Positions 7,520 through 15,136 of a stretch of DNA of 34,160 nucleotides are shown piece after piece. The DNA is taken from assembly GCA_964385235.1 (NCBI GenBank), contig CAYLOD010000009.1:1-34160 (forward strand). The letters are read 5' to 3'. The stretch's first letter is position 1, and the number at the start of each line of letters is the position of its first letter. The notes below the pieces were generated by a model. It worked only from the letters and a program-made list of their open reading frames with translations, was not told the origin of the DNA and did no database searches. The position numbers and the translations under genes were made by a program. The DNA comes from Pseudoruminococcus sp964385235 (GTDB taxonomy: Bacteria; Bacillota; Clostridia; Oscillospirales; Acutalibacteraceae).

Positions 7520-7717
7520 ACAGCATGAACAGGCGGGGTCAAACCTCGCTTTTGCACTCTGTACTCTCCCACAAGCCCGAAAGTATCACAATACGGCATA
7601 TCAAGCGGCGAGCGACCCGACTTGATTCCGGCAGTCTGCCGGAATATACGGTAATGGCGGTTGCGCCGGATTCTCACCGGACTTCCCTCAGTTCCGCTTG
7701 AAAATATTGACTTTTAC
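7520..7717 (-). promoter_or_regulatory. Cobalamin (B12) riboswitch
   Basis: Read on the minus strand, the leader of the DUF4430 operon contains the diagnostic cobalamin-aptamer core: GGGAA, then CCGGTGAGAATCCGG (7667-7681), then GCGCAACCGCC, and further on a GGCAGACTGCC arm corresponding to the conserved internal stem-loop. Its ~200-nt length, its position right after a strong promoter and its place upstream of transcobalamin-like and ECF genes agree with B12-responsive control. By analogy with the class, ligand binding should switch the operon off. Confidence 0.85.
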
Positions 7718-7723
7718 AAGTCG

Positions 7724-7752
7724 AGTATAACACATCATTTTAACTAAGTCAA
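7724..7752 (-). promoter_or_regulatory. Sigma-A promoter of the B12-riboswitch operon
   Basis: Minus strand TTGACT (7747-7752), 17 bp, TATACT (7724-7729). Transcription should begin near 7717, at the 5' edge of the riboswitch. Confidence 0.8.
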
Positions 7753-7817
7753 CGACTTTTTACGTTTCGGGCGGCAGCTCCGCTGAAGTAAACTATTTGA
7801 TTTATGACTGTTATTTC

Positions 7818-7846
7818 TTGTAATAGCGGGAACAATATGGTAAAAT
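7818..7846 (+). promoter_or_regulatory. Promoter of the GH13 gene
   Basis: TTGTAA (7818-7823), 17 bp, TAAAAT (7841-7846), 37 bp before the GH13 start codon. Confidence 0.65.
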
Positions 7847-7883
7847 ATATTAAAATATTATATTGCAACGGAGGTACAAAATA

Positions 7884-9440
7884 ATGCCACAATGGTTAAA
7901 GGACGCTGTTTTCTATGAGATTTACCCGCAGACTTTCTGTGACAGCAACGGCGACGGCATCGGTGATATAAAGGGCATAATATCAAAGCTTGATTACGTC
8001 AAGTCACTCGGCTGCAACGCAATATGGCTCAACCCTGTATTCGACTCGCCCTTTATGGACGCGGGCTATGACGTCAGAGATTATAAACTTGTCGCGGAAA
8101 GATACGGCACAAACGACGACCTTATCGCGCTTTTCAACGCCGCGCACGAGAGGGGAATAAAGATCCTTCTCGACCTTATTCCCGGGCACACATCAGACCA
8201 AAACGAATGGTTTCTTAAGAGCAAAAAGCCGGAAAAAAACGAGTTCTCAAACCGCTATATATGGACGGACAGCGTTTGGGACGCTCCTGCTAAATACAAG
8301 TTCGTATGTGGCGTTACCGACCGCGACGGAAATTATCTTGTAAACTTTTTCAGCTCACAGCCCGCGCTCAACTACGGCTTCGCGGAGATCACGCACCCCG
8401 CGTGGCAGCTTCCGCCGAGCCACCCCGACTGTCAGGCTACGGTAGAGGCTATGAAGGACGTTATGCGCTTTTGGCTGTCAAGGGGCGCCGACGGCTTCCG
8501 TGTAGATATGGCTGATTCGCTCGTCAAAAACGACGGGGACGACGATAAGCCCGAAACGTGTAAAATATGGCGGAATATCAGAAAAATGCTCGATGAGGAA
8601 TATCCCGACGCGGCAATTATTTCCGAGTGGTGTAATCCCAAGGTTTCCGTAGGCGCGGGTTTTCACAGTGATTTTTATCTTGACCATGACAATAACGGTT
8701 ATCGCTTGCTTTTCCGCGATATGGACAGGAAAACAGGTGAATGCACCGCCATATTTTCTAAAAACGGCAAGGGCGACATAACCGCGTTTCTTGACGAGTA
8801 TCTGGACGACCTCAAGGGTACAAAGGGCAAGGGCTACATCAGCTTCATAACCTGCAATCACGATACGCCGAGAATGACAAAAATGTTCACTCCACTTGAG
8901 GCGAAAATCGCTTATTCGTTTATATTTCTTATGCCGGGTGTCCCGTTCCTATATTACGGCGACGAGATAGGCATGAGGTTTACAGACGGTCTGCAAAGCA
9001 AGGAGGGCGGCTTCAGCAGGACGGGTACGAGGACCCCAATGCAGTGGGACAGCTCCGCCAATCTCGGATTTTCGACCGCCTCGCCCGACAAGCTGTATCT
9101 CCCCGTTGACAGCTCGGACGACGCTCCGACAGTAGAGGCTCAGGAGAGCGACGAGGACTCAATACTCAACACGATTCGCAGAGTAATAAGGCTGCGCCAT
9201 GAAAACGAGGATCTTCAGTCCGACGGGGACTTTGAAGTTGTCTATGCAGAGAGCGGAAAATATCCGTTTATCTTTAAGCGCGGCAGGTTCATTATCGCCG
9301 TAAACCCGACAGGCAGGGAGCAGACAGCTCCGTTCCGCTTTGAAGGCGTTCCCGTATTTAATATTGGGAAAGCCTGTGTCGAGGGTCAAAAGATCATTAT
9401 GTTTCCTCAATCAATATGTGTAATTAAAATTAACAAATAA
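7884..9440 (+). CDS. GH13 alpha-amylase/alpha-glucosidase family enzyme
   Basis: A 518-residue cytoplasmic (no signal peptide) glycoside hydrolase family 13 enzyme with a complete TIM barrel. It opens with the typical VFYEIYPQTFCDSNGDGIGD of oligo-1,6-glucosidase/trehalose-synthase-like members. The catalytic residues are visible: nucleophile Asp208 in GFRVDMA, acid/base Glu248 in IISEW, and transition-state Asp327 in CNHD. PGVPFLYYGDEIGM lies in the last barrel strands, followed by a small beta domain. It should act on alpha-glucosidic bonds of imported oligosaccharides; exact specificity (alpha-glucosidase, oligo-1,6-glucosidase, trehalose-type) cannot be read from sequence alone. The start is the ATG with GGAGG 9 nt upstream rather than an earlier in-frame codon. 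It is monocistronic: own promoter at 7818-7846 and terminator at 9451-9475. Confidence 0.92.
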   Translation: MPQWLKDAVFYEIYPQTFCDSNGDGIGDIKGIISKLDYVKSLGCNAIWLNPVFDSPFMDAGYDVRDYKLVAERYGTNDDLIALFNAAHERGIKILLDLIPGHTSDQNEWFLKSKKPEKNEFSNRYIWTDSVWDAPAKYKFVCGVTDRDGNYLVNFFSSQPALNYGFAEITHPAWQLPPSHPDCQATVEAMKDVMRFWLSRGADGFRVDMADSLVKNDGDDDKPETCKIWRNIRKMLDEEYPDAAIISEWCNPKVSVGAGFHSDFYLDHDNNGYRLLFRDMDRKTGECTAIFSKNGKGDITAFLDEYLDDLKGTKGKGYISFITCNHDTPRMTKMFTPLEAKIAYSFIFLMPGVPFLYYGDEIGMRFTDGLQSKEGGFSRTGTRTPMQWDSSANLGFSTASPDKLYLPVDSSDDAPTVEAQESDEDSILNTIRRVIRLRHENEDLQSDGDFEVVYAESGKYPFIFKRGRFIIAVNPTGREQTAPFRFEGVPVFNIGKACVEGQKIIMFPQSICVIKINK

Positions 9441-9450
9441 TAACACAAAA

Positions 9451-9475
9451 AGCCGCTCAGCCGAGCGGCTTTTTT
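9451..9475 (+). terminator. Rho-independent terminator after the GH13 gene
   Basis: AGCCGCTC-AG-CCGAGCGGCT stem followed by six T, 10 nt after the stop codon. Confidence 0.9.
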
Positions 9476-9599
9476 GTATTGCGGGAGGAAAACAAGCGAA
9501 AGCCCATGTCGGGCGTTACCCGCCTTATGCCGCATAAAACGGCGGGGCGCAGGCGTCTTGGCAAACTCAATAAATACATTTCCGCAATTAAATTAACAA

Positions 9600-9628
9600 T
9601 TCACATTTGCTCAACAATGTGGTATAAT
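9600..9628 (+). promoter_or_regulatory. Promoter of the panBCD operon
   Basis: TTCACA (9600-9605), 17 bp, TATAAT (9623-9628). It gives a leader of about 160 nt before panB. Confidence 0.7.
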
Positions 9629-9650
9629 AATTACACAGATAATAACCAAC

Positions 9651-9735
9651 ACCCGAAGCCTGTATTGCCTCGCAAACAGGACTTCCGGGGCAGATGCTGC
9701 GCCACGCGTCTTTCGTATCCGACAGAGCGCGGCGG
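9651..9735 (+). ncRNA. Tandem hairpin leader resembling the pan RNA motif
   Basis: Two hairpins lie in tandem between the panB promoter and panB. The first (9652-9689) pairs CCCG with CGGG, AAG with CTT and CCTGT with ACAGG, leaving unpaired bases including a bulged A. The second (9700-9734) pairs CGCC with GGCG and GCG/TCT with CGC/AGA, again with bulged bases including an A. The published pan motif is found upstream of panB in Firmicutes, often in tandem, with conserved bulged adenosines. The location fits exactly, but I matched structure by eye only. The 9476-9600 stretch upstream holds no gene that I can support. Confidence 0.6.
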
Positions 9736-9797
9736 ATAAACTCAACCGCCAAAGGACTTTCACTTAAAATTTTTTGGAAAGAATCGGAGGAATTGTT

Positions 9798-10592
9798 ATG
9801 AAGAATACTGCTGTTACATTTAAAAACGCCAAGGCAAAAGGAGAAAAGCTCAGTATGCTTACCGCATACGACTATACGACGGCACGCCTTATTGATGAAG
9901 CGGGTATCAACGCTATACTTGTAGGCGACTCGCTGGGAATGGTCGTTCTCGGCTATGACGACACTATATCCGTCACTATGGAGGATATGATACATCACAG
10001 CGCCGCTGTCGCCAGAGGTGCGAAAAACGCTTTAGTCGTGGCCGATATGCCGTTTATGTCGTATCAGTCAAGCGTCTATGACGCCGTTGTGAACGCGGGC
10101 AGACTTGTAAAGGAGGGACGCGCCGGAGCGGTCAAGCTTGAGGGCGGTTCGGATTTTGCCGGGCATATTTCCGCTATAGTAAAAGCTTCTATACCTGTTA
10201 TGGGTCATATAGGACTGACGCCGCAATCCGTCAATGCTTTCGGCGGATTTAAGATTCAGGGCAGGACTAACGAGGCGGCGCAAAAGCTTATAGACGACGC
10301 TAAAGCGCTTGAAGCGGCGGGAGCATTCTCAATAGTCGTCGAGTGCGTTCCCGCGGAGCTTGGCAGGGCGATAACAGAAGCGGTCAATATTCCGGTTATA
10401 GGCATAGGCGCGGGCAGAGACTGTGACGGTCAGGTTCTCGTGTATCAGGATATGCTCGCTATGTTTGATAAAGTAAAGCCTAAATTTGTAAAAGTCTATT
10501 CAAACATCGGCGAACAGATGACAGAGGCTTTTAGAGCGTATGACGATGAGGTCAAAAAAGGGCTGTTCCCCGCTGACCAAAATACCTTTTAA
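9798..10592 (+). CDS. panB: 3-methyl-2-oxobutanoate hydroxymethyltransferase
   Basis: A 264-residue enzyme that transfers a hydroxymethyl group from methylene-tetrahydrofolate to alpha-ketoisovalerate, giving ketopantoate, the first committed step of pantothenate synthesis. Full-length family match: TAYDYTTARLIDEAG, the Mg-binding VGDSLGMV (Asp44), DMPFMSYQ, AVKLEGG, the GHIGLTPQ loop, VVECVP with the catalytic-region Glu, and IGIGAGRDCDGQVLVYQDMLG-like end. The ATG at 9798 has GGAGGA 6 nt upstream; an upstream in-frame extension is rejected because it would include that ribosome site. It is first in panB-panC-panD and preceded by the pan-type leader. Confidence 0.96.
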   Translation: MKNTAVTFKNAKAKGEKLSMLTAYDYTTARLIDEAGINAILVGDSLGMVVLGYDDTISVTMEDMIHHSAAVARGAKNALVVADMPFMSYQSSVYDAVVNAGRLVKEGRAGAVKLEGGSDFAGHISAIVKASIPVMGHIGLTPQSVNAFGGFKIQGRTNEAAQKLIDDAKALEAAGAFSIVVECVPAELGRAITEAVNIPVIGIGAGRDCDGQVLVYQDMLAMFDKVKPKFVKVYSNIGEQMTEAFRAYDDEVKKGLFPADQNTF

Positions 10593-10607
10593 CCAAGGAG
10601 AATAAAA

Positions 10608-11453
10608 ATGAAAATTGTTAAAACTATAGATGAGGTTCGCAAGGCTGTTAAGGAATGGAAAAGCGGCGGCTTGTCCGTCGGACTTGTACCGACTATGGGG
10701 TATCTTCACGAGGGACATCAGAGTCTTATCGCAAGCTCCGTTTCTCAAAACGATAAAACGGTCGTCAGCATATTTCTCAATCCGATGCAGTTCGCTCCGA
10801 ATGAGGATCTCGAGAGTTATCCGCGCGACCCCGAACGCGACGCAAGACTTTGTGAGGATACGGGAGCGGATATTGTTTTTCGGCCGGAAGTAAGCGAAAT
10901 GTACCGCGAGGACTTCTGCACCTATGTCGATATGAATATTTTAACGGAAAATCTGTGCGGCAAAAGCAGACCGACGCACTTTCGGGGCGTCTGCACGGTC
11001 GTTTTAAAGCTTTTTAACGCGGTAAATCCCGACAGGGCATATTTCGGACAAAAGGACGCGCAGCAGTTAGCTGTAATCAGACGTATGGTCAGGGATCTGA
11101 ACCTTGATATAGAAATCGTCGGCTGTCCTATCGTGAGGGAGCCGGACGGTCTTGCGAAAAGCTCACGAAACATATACCTTAACGCAAAAGAGAGAGAAGC
11201 CGCGCTTGTACTCAGCCGCTCACTCAAAAGAGGTATGGAGTTGATAGAATCCGGCGAAAGAAACAGCAAAAATATAATCGCCGCTATTACCGAGGTCATC
11301 AGCTCCGAGCCTCTCGCGGAGATAGACTATGTTTCGGTCGTTGACGCCGTTTCTATGCGGGACGTTGATACTATAGAGAATGACGTTCTTGTCGCTATAG
11401 CCGTGAAAATAGGCAGAACAAGGCTTATAGACAACTTTTCTTTTTCCGTTTGA
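10608..11453 (+). CDS. panC: Pantothenate synthetase (pantoate--beta-alanine ligase)
   Basis: A 281-residue enzyme that condenses pantoate with beta-alanine using ATP. It belongs to the nucleotidyltransferase HIGH superfamily: VPTMGYLHEGHQSL carries HEGH at 34-37, followed by the pantoate-binding FLNPMQF, FFGQKDAQQ-type loop (AYFGQKDAQQL) and the KSSRN motif (KMSKS equivalent). Length is standard. It starts 15 nt after panB with AAGGAG in the gap, so the two are co-transcribed. Together with panD the operon makes pantothenate from ketoisovalerate and aspartate, apart from the ketopantoate reductase step (panE), which is not in the window. Confidence 0.96.
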   Translation: MKIVKTIDEVRKAVKEWKSGGLSVGLVPTMGYLHEGHQSLIASSVSQNDKTVVSIFLNPMQFAPNEDLESYPRDPERDARLCEDTGADIVFRPEVSEMYREDFCTYVDMNILTENLCGKSRPTHFRGVCTVVLKLFNAVNPDRAYFGQKDAQQLAVIRRMVRDLNLDIEIVGCPIVREPDGLAKSSRNIYLNAKEREAALVLSRSLKRGMELIESGERNSKNIIAAITEVISSEPLAEIDYVSVVDAVSMRDVDTIENDVLVAIAVKIGRTRLIDNFSFSV

Positions 11454-11474
11454 TTTTACAGGAGGGACTTACAA

Positions 11475-11861
11475 ATGCGGGTCGAAATGTTAAAAGCAAA
11501 GATCCACAGGGCGACGGTAACACAGGCTGAGCTTAACTATGTAGGAAGCATCACGGTGGACATCGGTTTGCTTGAAGCGGCGGGAATACTTGAATACGAA
11601 AAAGTTCAAGTCGTTGATATAAACAACGGCGAGCGCTTTGAAACATATACAATAGCCGGTGAACGCGGTTCGGGCGTGATTTGCCTGAACGGTGCGGCGG
11701 CGCGGTGTGTTTCGGCGGGGGATAAAATAATAATCATGGCATACTGCTCTGTTGCGGCGGAGGAGGCAAAGGCGCATACGCCAAAGGTCGTATTTGTTGA
11801 CGATAAAAATCATATAACAAAAATCACCGACTATGAAAAGCACGGGCAGACAGCGGAGTAA
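11475..11861 (+). CDS. panD: Aspartate 1-decarboxylase proenzyme
   Basis: A 128-residue pyruvoyl enzyme that makes beta-alanine from aspartate. The self-cleavage site Gly24-Ser25 in NYVGSITVD is intact; cleavage yields the pyruvoyl cofactor on the new N-terminus. Other family motifs are KAKIHRATVTQA at the start, VQVVDINNGERFETY, and the substrate/processing-loop region GVICLNGAAAR. AGGAGG lies 9 nt before the ATG, 21 nt after panC. Last gene of panBCD; a weak hairpin (11861-11878) follows. Confidence 0.96.
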   Translation: MRVEMLKAKIHRATVTQAELNYVGSITVDIGLLEAAGILEYEKVQVVDINNGERFETYTIAGERGSGVICLNGAAARCVSAGDKIIIMAYCSVAAEEAKAHTPKVVFVDDKNHITKITDYEKHGQTAE

Positions 11862-12107
11862 TCGCGGCTTACCGTGATATGTGATTTATTTAAAAAATAA
11901 ATGTATTATGTGCAACTACGCCTTATGCCCTGAATAACGGGGCAGTCGCCTTACCGAATATACCTTGGACAAGCCCGGGAATGTATCCTGTACGGCGTGC
12001 GCCTTTTACTTATGCCGGGTTTTTAATAAGTAACCCGGCGGGACGGAGCCCGGAAGAATCGTCAGGTTATATTGACTTTGAGAAAATTATTTTCGGAGGA
12101 ACAGCTT
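11862..12107 (+). other. panD-glycosyltransferase intergenic region with hairpins
   Basis: No convincing gene. It contains a weak stem at 11861-11878 (ATCGCGG/CCGTGAT) and a strong stem at 12014-12039 (GCCGGGTT/AACCCGGC), the latter without a T run. The downstream ribosome site CGGAGGA is at about 12095. Confidence 0.5.
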
Positions 12108-13313
12108 ATGAAAATTCTAATACTTTCCGCGTCAACAGGCGGAGGACACATGAGCGCCGCAAACGCTCTCAAAAGCTATATTGAAAGTACGGACAGCAGC
12201 TCTGAGGTCAATATTATCGATACTTTTCAGGCGATAAGCCCCGCGCTCAACAAGGCGGTCACAGGCGGCTATGTTTATCTCGCCACGAAAACGCCAAAAA
12301 TGTACGGCATTATGCACAAGATCTCCGATAAAGGCACACCCCTGGACAAAGCTGTTTCACTTGCAAACACACAAGTTTCCAAAAAGCTTATGCCGGTTAT
12401 AGAACAGTTTCAGCCCGACGCGATAGTTTCTATACACTCATTCGCGTCTGAAATGGCGTCCGACCTTAAAAAATCCGGCGATATAGACATTCCCATTGTA
12501 ACTATACTTACGGACTTTGCCCCGCACCAGACATACTTTCATGACGGTATCAACGCTTATATTGTGTCGTGTAACGATATGGTAGAGTCCATGGTTGAAC
12601 GCGGCATAGAAAGAGAAAAAATATATCCGTTCGGAATACCCATCAAGCAGGAATTTTATAATGACTTTCCGCGCAGAGAAACGCTTAAGGAGGAGGGTCT
12701 GAATCCCGATTTAAGAACCATACTTATAATGGCGGGCAGCTTTGGTGTTACCGATGTTTTAAAAATATATCACAGCATAGTGAAAGTCGAGGAAGACTTT
12801 CAGATTATTTTAATTACGGGACGGAATGACAAACTGTACGATACTTTTGACAGGTATCTCACAAAGACAGCTCTGCAAAACGCGCTTATAGAGGAATATA
12901 ACTATACGGAAAGCAGCCTCAAAACTATAAAGAAGCCCCGGAAACCGAAGCCCTCCAAGCCGACCAAACTGTTGTACTATACAGAAGAAATACCAAAATA
13001 TATGCATATATCGGATATGATTGTGACGAAACCCGGCGGGCTTACCGTTTCGGAAGCGATAGCGTCAGGCTTACCGATAGCCGCATATAAGCCGATACCG
13101 GGGCAGGAGGAACAGAACGTTCAGTTCCTCGTTTCCAAAAATATGGCGGTTCGCCTTATCAAGGGCAAAGAATGTACAGATATGATCACCTTTTTGTTGA
13201 ATAATAAAACATTCCTCGCGGATATGAGAAAGAGTATAAGGAGTTTTGCTAAAGGTAACGCCTCCGCAAGTACTTACGAGCTGATTAAAAAGCTGTGCGG
13301 AAAGGAAATTTAA
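12108..13313 (+). CDS. Family GT28 glycosyltransferase, UgtP/MGDG-synthase-like
   Basis: A 401-residue GT-B glycosyltransferase related to processive diacylglycerol beta-glucosyltransferase (UgtP/YpfP) and plant MGDG synthase, which use UDP-sugars to make membrane glycolipids and lipoteichoic-acid anchors. The N-terminal motif ILSASTGGGHMSAA is diagnostic. TDFAPH and FGIPIKQEFY follow in the N-domain, and the C-domain carries the donor-binding VTKPGGLTVSEAIASGLP and PGQEEQN. Between the two nucleotide-binding motifs (~residues 250-290) is a basic Lys/Pro-rich insertion (KKPRKPKPSKPTK) not usual in UgtP; it may aid membrane binding. There is no transmembrane segment, so it is probably a peripheral membrane enzyme. 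Start set by CGGAGGA 7 nt before the ATG. It stands alone on the plus strand. Confidence 0.87.
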   Translation: MKILILSASTGGGHMSAANALKSYIESTDSSSEVNIIDTFQAISPALNKAVTGGYVYLATKTPKMYGIMHKISDKGTPLDKAVSLANTQVSKKLMPVIEQFQPDAIVSIHSFASEMASDLKKSGDIDIPIVTILTDFAPHQTYFHDGINAYIVSCNDMVESMVERGIEREKIYPFGIPIKQEFYNDFPRRETLKEEGLNPDLRTILIMAGSFGVTDVLKIYHSIVKVEEDFQIILITGRNDKLYDTFDRYLTKTALQNALIEEYNYTESSLKTIKKPRKPKPSKPTKLLYYTEEIPKYMHISDMIVTKPGGLTVSEAIASGLPIAAYKPIPGQEEQNVQFLVSKNMAVRLIKGKECTDMITFLLNNKTFLADMRKSIRSFAKGNASASTYELIKKLCGKEI

Positions 13314-13321
13314 TAACGGCG

Positions 13322-13396
13322 CGGTATGAACGGCAGGACAGTCCGCCGATACCGTTTATATACAAAACAAGCTGTGCTTATTTTGTAAACACAGCC
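13322..13396 (+). terminator. Hairpins after the glycosyltransferase, weak terminator
   Basis: CGGTAT...ATACCG (13322-13354) with an inner CGG/CCG pairing, then TTTATAT; a second stem GCTGTG/CACAGC lies at 13371-13396. The T runs are poor. The remaining AT-rich stretch to 13593 has no gene that I can support. Confidence 0.45.
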
Positions 13397-13566
13397 TGCT
13401 TCTAACGGTTTTAACCATTAAAAATTAAACCATTTATTTAATAAGTTCCAAAAATAGCCCCACATGATTTCTCATCCCCTGTATTTATTTGTTGTCAAAA
13501 TCTTACAATAAATATGGAGATTTTTAAATTTGTTTTGTGCATATTTTTTTCATGGGTTTACTTTCA

Positions 13567-15128
13567 CTTATTTTATACATAAGGAGAATTTTTATGATCA
13601 TCAATTTTACGGAATTCACAGTGCTTGTATTTTGTTCAATATACTTGTTTGCAAAGCTGCTTGACATAAAAATAACGAAAAGGACAGTCGCGTTTGCCGT
13701 TCCGTTTTCAATGGTTGTCGCCGCCTTGGCAGAATTATTTTCCGATTATTTAATGCCGTTTATTTATTTTTTCATGATATTCGTCATCGGAATATTCAAT
13801 CAAGTGATGTTCAGGGAATCTCTTAATACAACGGTGATATTCTCAACCATAGCATTTGCCCTGTCATTCTCTTTATTGTTTATATGCGCAGTTTTATGCT
13901 CACCTTTTATATTTATAATATATTCCGCTTTCGGACAGTCCGACGTTACCGACTTTGTTTTATTTTTAATAATAGAAGCTGTGGATATCCTTGTCTGCTG
14001 CCTGTTATTCAAAATAAAGAAATTTAAACACGGCATGACATTTCTAAAGGAAAAGATTTCAAATGAAATAGGATTGATTATATCGTTCTTAATTCTTTTT
14101 GCCATATCGATTACCAACATGAATACAAGCGGCAACATTATGGTTACAGTGATCCTGATGATAACTACATTACTTTGCGGTATGGCTTTTTTGGTGTGGT
14201 GGCGCAAGGAAATAAAACACGCCTACAATAAAAAGGTAAGCGACAGGCTGACAGAATCCCTGCAGCAAAACATACAGGAATTGAAAAAGGAAACGGACAA
14301 ACTCCGTTACCACAATGACGAACTTTCAAAAATAATACATAGTGATAATAAGCTTATACCCGCCATGGTTATGGCAGTTAAAAGTCTGCTGACGGGCATG
14401 GAGGAGGACGCCCCCGAAATCAAAAAAGCCGAGATAAAAGACCTTTTGAATAACCTTGACAAGATGTACTCCGAGCGGCGCGGAATGATTACAAGCTACG
14501 AAAGCAACAATACTTCACAGCTCCACCCTACGGGTTTTATCACGGTAGACGCCACTCTGCTTTATATGAAGCACAGGGCGCGGGATTTATCAACAGAGTT
14601 TGATTATACAATTTCATTCGACGTGTCGGAAATAATAGGCAAAACCATTGACGAGGCGGGTTTTAATACAATCCTTGCCGACCTGATTGAAAACGCGCTG
14701 ATCGCGGTTTCGTTCAGCGAGAGCGGCCCGAAAGCTGTTCGTGTTATCTTCAAAAAAACCGATAACAGTTACATAATAGAGATATACGACAGCGGAATAC
14801 CTTTTCAGGCAAAGACTATATTAAATCTCGGCAAAAAAAGAGCCACTACACATTCCGAAACAGGCGGCAGCGGCATAGGGTTAATGACGATATATGAAAT
14901 TTTAAAAAAGGCTAATGCAAGCCTTGAAATAAACGAAAATATTCAGTCAGAACCTTTTACAAAGTGTATTTCCGTTTCCTTTGATACTCTGTCCGAATTT
15001 CGCGTTGAAAGCACAAGAAATGACATTATCAAGGCCTGCAAACAAAGAGGGGATATTTTACTGAACTGCTGAACGCCGGAAGTATTAAGATATTCTCATG
15101 ATTGAAATTAAAAATGTCCGGGTTTTAG
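13567..15128 (+). repeat. Direct duplication, copy 1 (GHKL kinase unit)
   Basis: Offset of 1570 bp to copy 2. By eye there are about eight differences in the first ~100 coding bases, then apparent identity through the stop codon and ~55 bases beyond. Boundaries are approximate. Confidence 0.9.
13594..15072 (+). CDS. AgrC-like GHKL-domain sensor histidine kinase, copy 1
   Basis: A 492-residue membrane sensor. Residues 1-~210 are a polytopic region of about six hydrophobic segments; a coiled coil follows at ~215-245. The probable phospho-acceptor His249 lies in KIIHSDNKLIPAM, in the position of the AgrC-type dimerisation helix. The ATPase domain has an N box around Asn367 (DLIENALIAV), a G1-like DSGIPF and a G2 GGSGIGL from residue 424. 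This resembles quorum-peptide receptor kinases, but no response regulator, AgrB or peptide gene is adjacent. The start is the ATG after AAGGAG (13581-13586); the frame stays open upstream, but an earlier start would place the ribosome site inside the coding region. The near-identical copy follows at 15164. Confidence 0.85.
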   Translation: MIINFTEFTVLVFCSIYLFAKLLDIKITKRTVAFAVPFSMVVAALAELFSDYLMPFIYFFMIFVIGIFNQVMFRESLNTTVIFSTIAFALSFSLLFICAVLCSPFIFIIYSAFGQSDVTDFVLFLIIEAVDILVCCLLFKIKKFKHGMTFLKEKISNEIGLIISFLILFAISITNMNTSGNIMVTVILMITTLLCGMAFLVWWRKEIKHAYNKKVSDRLTESLQQNIQELKKETDKLRYHNDELSKIIHSDNKLIPAMVMAVKSLLTGMEEDAPEIKKAEIKDLLNNLDKMYSERRGMITSYESNNTSQLHPTGFITVDATLLYMKHRARDLSTEFDYTISFDVSEIIGKTIDEAGFNTILADLIENALIAVSFSESGPKAVRVIFKKTDNSYIIEIYDSGIPFQAKTILNLGKKRATTHSETGGSGIGLMTIYEILKKANASLEINENIQSEPFTKCISVSFDTLSEFRVESTRNDIIKACKQRGDILLNC

Positions 15129-15136
15129 TTTGCCCA

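Noticed and set aside
7520..7717. Other riboswitch classes (SAM, TPP, glycine) for the leader
   Set aside because: The CCGGTGAGAATCCGG core and the operon content match only the cobalamin class.
12014..12039. Rho-independent terminator or riboswitch before the glycosyltransferase gene
   Set aside because: The stem is strong but has no T run and no aptamer signature that I recognise, so only a hairpin is recorded.
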